Below, piece after piece: positions 60,842-64,000 of a stretch of DNA of 64,000 bases. This stretch comes from Tubulanus polymorphus (taxonomy: Eukaryota; Nemertea; Palaeonemertea; Tubulaniformes; Tubulanidae), in the NCBI RefSeq assembly GCF_964204645.1, contig NC_134027.1:26648485-26712484 (forward strand), in the 5' to 3' direction. The stretch's first letter is position 1. Each line of letters opens with the position of its first letter. The notes beneath the pieces are model-generated. The model saw only the letters and a list, made by a program, of their open reading frames with translations, made no database searches and was not told the DNA's origin. A program made the translations under genes and the position numbers.

Positions 60842-62631
60842 ATGTTCTCACCTGGTTCTGATTCACCAATGATGGTTGGATCACCTGGAGGTGGAGGAGG
60901 TACTCCAGGCAATCTACAGTCTCCATATTTACCGAGTTATTTACTGGGTGAACCTCCATCCGCTCTTAAATCTACCGCGGTAAGTAGTAAAGTATATCTA
61001 TACTGTGTTTAACAAATTGAATTTTATTGTCTTGAAAGCCATCTAAAGTTCTCTATTCTCTCATTTTTGTCTGACTTTTTAGTCGCCAAGATTATGGGGA
61101 ACTCCTAGCGGATACAGTCCTCCAAAATCAGTGAAATCTCCGAGCAGCAGTGGCGGAGTCGCGGGTATAGGTGGCGCTTCTTTCTCTACTCCTCGCACAG
61201 ATTACAGTCAACGTAAAGATAAAACTGCTGCTCCGCCCGTTCAGGGTCTGTACGATCAAATAACTACACCAGGTGGCGCTGCCAGTAGTCCATTTCATGG
61301 ACACAATCAGGTAACTACTTGCATCTATCTGATGTGAGGATTAGTAACCTACTGGACTAAACATTCAATAGTTGTGTGCTTTTATTTTTAGCCTGATTTT
61401 AATTCAAGTCAACTTAACTCTTCATCAATATACAATAGAAGTATCAATAGTAAGTGTTAACCCACCTGCCCGGACCCTTGCCCCGGTCGGCCTCCGGGCA
61501 TTACCCCCTGGCGACCCCCTACTCGCCCTGGTTGGCCCCCGGCACTCACCCCTGGTGACCCCCTACTCACCCTGGTCGGCCCCCAGGCACTCACCCCAGT
61601 TGGCCTTCCAGTCACAATTCTCTCTAAAAGATTGTATTGTTTATTGTGTTTAATAGGAGTTCCTCAAACTGGATTACTATTTAATAACGCACCACCACAG
61701 ACAGTGACTGCTACAGCTTCCAGCCCAACACAGATCGATCCATTCTATACACAGGGTGAAGCTATTACACCTGATGAAGTACTGAATGAAACTTGGGTTA
61801 CAATATTCGGGTGAGAATACTACCTACCACCCCTGTTAGTCAGTGCGGGCGATCAGATTCTAAATATATTTGTAACGTCGTTTTTATTTTTGTCCCAGGT
61901 TTCCTCCAGCCGCGACATCGTTCATATTACAACAATTCTCACAATACGGCAACATTCTCAATCATGTGGTAATTAACAGATTCAGCGCTTCTAATCAGAA
62001 ATCATCTTTTCAAATGTCTGTTTGGTGTTATTTAACGGTTACGTTTGTTGTTTAGATATCGGCTGAAGGTAATTGGATGCATATTCAATATCAATCTAAA
62101 ATACAAGCCAAAAAAGCGTTGAGTAAAAATGGAAAGGTTTTCGGTAATGGAATCATGGTCGGAGTGCAGATGTGTATAGACGTTGTAAGTGATGTTCAAT
62201 TATCTTCTAAAGACAGATTTAAATTTGTGACATGGGAGAAAGTTTCATGTTTGGATTATTCGTTTTATTTACAGTCGGTTATGAACGTTGGAAATCAGTG
62301 CAATCAATCTAATTTAAATACGCCTATAACCGGTGCTAGAGGTACTCCGATAGGTGGCGCTGCTAGAGGTACCCCGATTAGACCGTTAACGGCTGCCTAT
62401 ATAGCTGCCAGCAGTGATCATCAGGTAAATATTAGAATTTCGCTACCATAACTCGATCAGAGCCCGAGATCAAAGTCTGAGATCCGAGTCTTTTCGGATA
62501 AATATCGGAGTTATGTTTTCCATGTTTATAAATAGATGGCGTTGATTTTTCAGGTAACCAATCAGTGCACTACGCCGCAGAAAAATTCTGGTATAATCGG
62601 TAAAGCAATGGAGTATATGTTTGGCTGGTGA
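60842..62631 (+). CDS. NUP35: Nucleoporin NUP35 (Nup53)
   Basis: Exons 60842-60979, 61083-61310, 61392-61449, 61657-61810, 61899-61968, 62056-62184, 62275-62424, 62554-62631 (334 aa; human is about 326). NUP35 is an inner-ring nucleoporin that binds NUP93, NUP155 and the pore membrane. The N-terminal 150 residues are Gly/Ser/Pro-rich with the conserved APPVQGLYDQI-type segment. The Nup35-type RRM fold follows at about 170-255 (DPFYTQGEAI, ETWVTIFGFPP, QFSQYGNILNHV, GNWMHIQYQSK, AKKALSKNGKVFG). The C-terminus ends in the membrane-binding amphipathic helix with KAMEYMFGW, the same as in human. Phase closes at each intron. Exon 3 (58 nt) is in the low-conservation linker and is the least certain. 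Confidence 0.95.
61455..61615. repeat. C-rich minisatellite, NUP35 intron 3
   Basis: Units of about 40 bp with gaccccctactc(g/a)ccctgg and tcggcccccaggcactcacc words, three to four degenerate copies, right after the exon 3 donor. Confidence 0.7.
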
Positions 62632-62753
62632 CTTTTCGCAGAAATGACTCTACGCTTTTTAAACAGCACCGTTCTGTATCGATTGTGTTCAAATCAACTG
62701 CCGAATCTACATGTATTACTTACTTAGGAATAATGAATGAATTTATAGATGAT

Positions 62754-62759
62754 AATAAA
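62754..62759 (+). terminator. Candidate AATAAA poly(A) signal for NUP35
   Basis: AATAAA in gatgataataaacgaat, about 120 bp beyond the stop codon. The later one at 63792 lies beyond the minisatellite. Confidence 0.45.
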
Positions 62760-63059
62760 CGAATATACGGTAGTTCATCAATTTGGTCAGTAATTATCCT
62801 ACGTTGCATGATGCAATTGAGGAGTTTCAAGAAGGAAAGGATAGTGATATGTATGAACAGCTCCAGGTATTTGTGGACAAATTAGAATTCATTCATCAAT
62901 CATAGCTAAGTAGTGAGATATCTTAACCTCCTGTCTTGTCAGTACCTCTCTTTCCCTTCAGTATGTCTCTATCTCCTGGGTCTGCCTTGGCATTTGTCTC
63001 CCAATCTCCTGGACGTGCCTCTCAATCTGGACCTGTCTTAGCGTGTCTCCTATTCTCTT

Positions 63060-63560
63060 GAGCCTGGCTCAGCGTCTGTCTCAATATCCTAAGCCTGTCT
63101 CAGAGTCTGTCTCGCAATCTCCTGAGCCTGTCTCAGTGTCTGTCTCCCAATCTCTTGAGCCTGTCTCAGTGTCTGTCTCCCAATCTCTTGAGCCTGTCTC
63201 AGTGCCTGTCTCCAGATCTCCTGAGCCTGTCTCAGTGTCTGTCTCCCAATCTCTTGAGCCTGTCTCAGTGTCTGTCTCCCAATCTCTTGAGCCTTTCTCA
63301 GTGTCTGTCTCCCAATCTCTTGAGCCTGTCTCAGTGTCTGTCTCGATATCCTAAGCCTGTCTCAGAGTCTGTCTCGCAATCTCCTGAGCCTGTCTCAGTG
63401 TCTGTCTCCAGATCTGAGCCTGTCTCAGTGTCTGTCTCCCAATCTCTTGAGCCTGGCTCAGCGTCTGTCTCGATATCCTAAGCCTGTCTCAGTGTCTGTC
63501 TCCCAATCTCCTGAGCCTGTCTCGGTGTCTGTCTCCCAATCTTCTGAGCCTGCCTGTCTC
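63060..63560. repeat. 33-bp minisatellite with a higher-order pattern, about 15 units
   Basis: Unit gcctgtctcagtgtctgtct then cccaatctcttga. A two-unit block with tctcgatatcctaa and cagagtctgtctcgcaat recurs at about 63090 and 63345. Because 33 is a multiple of three, long open frames (SVSVSQSLEPV repeats) appear in the repeat, but nothing marks them as genes. Confidence 0.88.
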
Positions 63561-64000
63561 GTCAATATCCGGAGTATCCTAAAGTGTGTATCCTAAGTTT
63601 TCCTCGAGCAAAACAGAATGAACTGTTAACTGGTAATTAATCAAATTAAATTGCAACTTTATTCTATATCAGTTCATTAATGTATATCACAGAATTAAAT
63701 CAACAAGTGAACCACACGTATCTATAACATACAATAATTATAATAATAATTGTATAAATTTTCCTAGAAAAACAAGAACAAACTTTTATAAAATAAATCG
63801 GGATTTTGTATTTAACTTGTGAATACATGAAAAAAATAACAGATTTGTTCTATGTGTGGATTTTGATAGATAGGGACGGAATTAACTTATCATGGACGGA
63901 TTGAGTTAGAGTTATATCTAACAGATACTTAAATATAACACAATGCTCTACAAAATATATTCAAAATCATGTATAAGTTTGTATAGTATTTATGTGTACG

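Larger units (their letters stand above)
62632..64000. other. NUP35 3' region to window end
   Basis: Candidate poly(A) signals AATAAA at 62754-62759 (123 bp after the stop) and 63792-63797. Holds the 33-bp minisatellite. No further gene is visible before the right edge. Confidence 0.55.

Noticed and set aside
63043-63481. Ser/Gln/Pro repeat protein (SVSVSQSLEPV frames)
   Set aside because: The open frames come from a 33-bp tandem repeat, are open in two phases at once, and show no start context or homology.

Overview
This window is nuclear DNA from an animal. It carries spliced genes with GT-AG introns of mostly 70 to 1500 bp, no operons, AT-rich introns and a dense load of short inverted-repeat elements. 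Every long protein match is to a conserved metazoan family. Two points narrow the source. A sterol delta8-delta7 isomerase (EBP) argues against insects and nematodes, which do not make sterols. Two U12-type introns argue against nematodes. A slowly evolving marine invertebrate, perhaps a mollusc or another lophotrochozoan, fits best, but I cannot name the species and this is inference.

Layout: (1) MCAT, mitochondrial malonyl-CoA:ACP transacylase, minus strand, 5' part only, running off the left edge (1-1355). (2) MCM4, plus strand, 16 exons (2073-9647), divergent from MCAT across about 717 bp. (3) EBP, plus, 3 exons (9957-11083), only 309 bp after the MCM4 stop. (4) A DOCK3/DOCK4-type Rac GEF, plus, 51 coding exons (11689-41958), taking up nearly half the window. 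(5) STX16, minus, 8 coding exons (44844-48590). (6) RNF123/KPC1, plus, 31 exons (49087-58215), divergent from STX16 across about 496 bp. (7) NUP35, plus, 8 exons (60842-62631). I traced reading phase across every junction in the complete genes. The predicted lengths (881, 230, 1955, 346, 1232 and 334 aa) are close to what I recall for the vertebrate orthologues.

The genes are unrelated housekeeping and signalling functions: mitochondrial fatty-acid synthesis, DNA replication, sterol synthesis, Rac activation, Golgi SNARE fusion, ubiquitin ligation and the nuclear pore. I see no pathway cluster and no bacterial-type system, CRISPR array, intact transposase or viral gene.

The unusual content is non-coding. 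There is a minor-spliceosome AT-AC intron in RNF123 and a U12-type GT-AG intron in DOCK that contains a 41-bp minisatellite of about 22 units. A 550-bp near-perfect hairpin lies in a STX16 intron. Several families of small foldback elements recur, with two clear cases of one family inserted in another and one element whose interior has expanded into a 47-bp tandem array. tRNA-derived SINE-like copies are also present. The DOCK gene has a 37-nt first coding exon and microexons of 21 and 27 nt.
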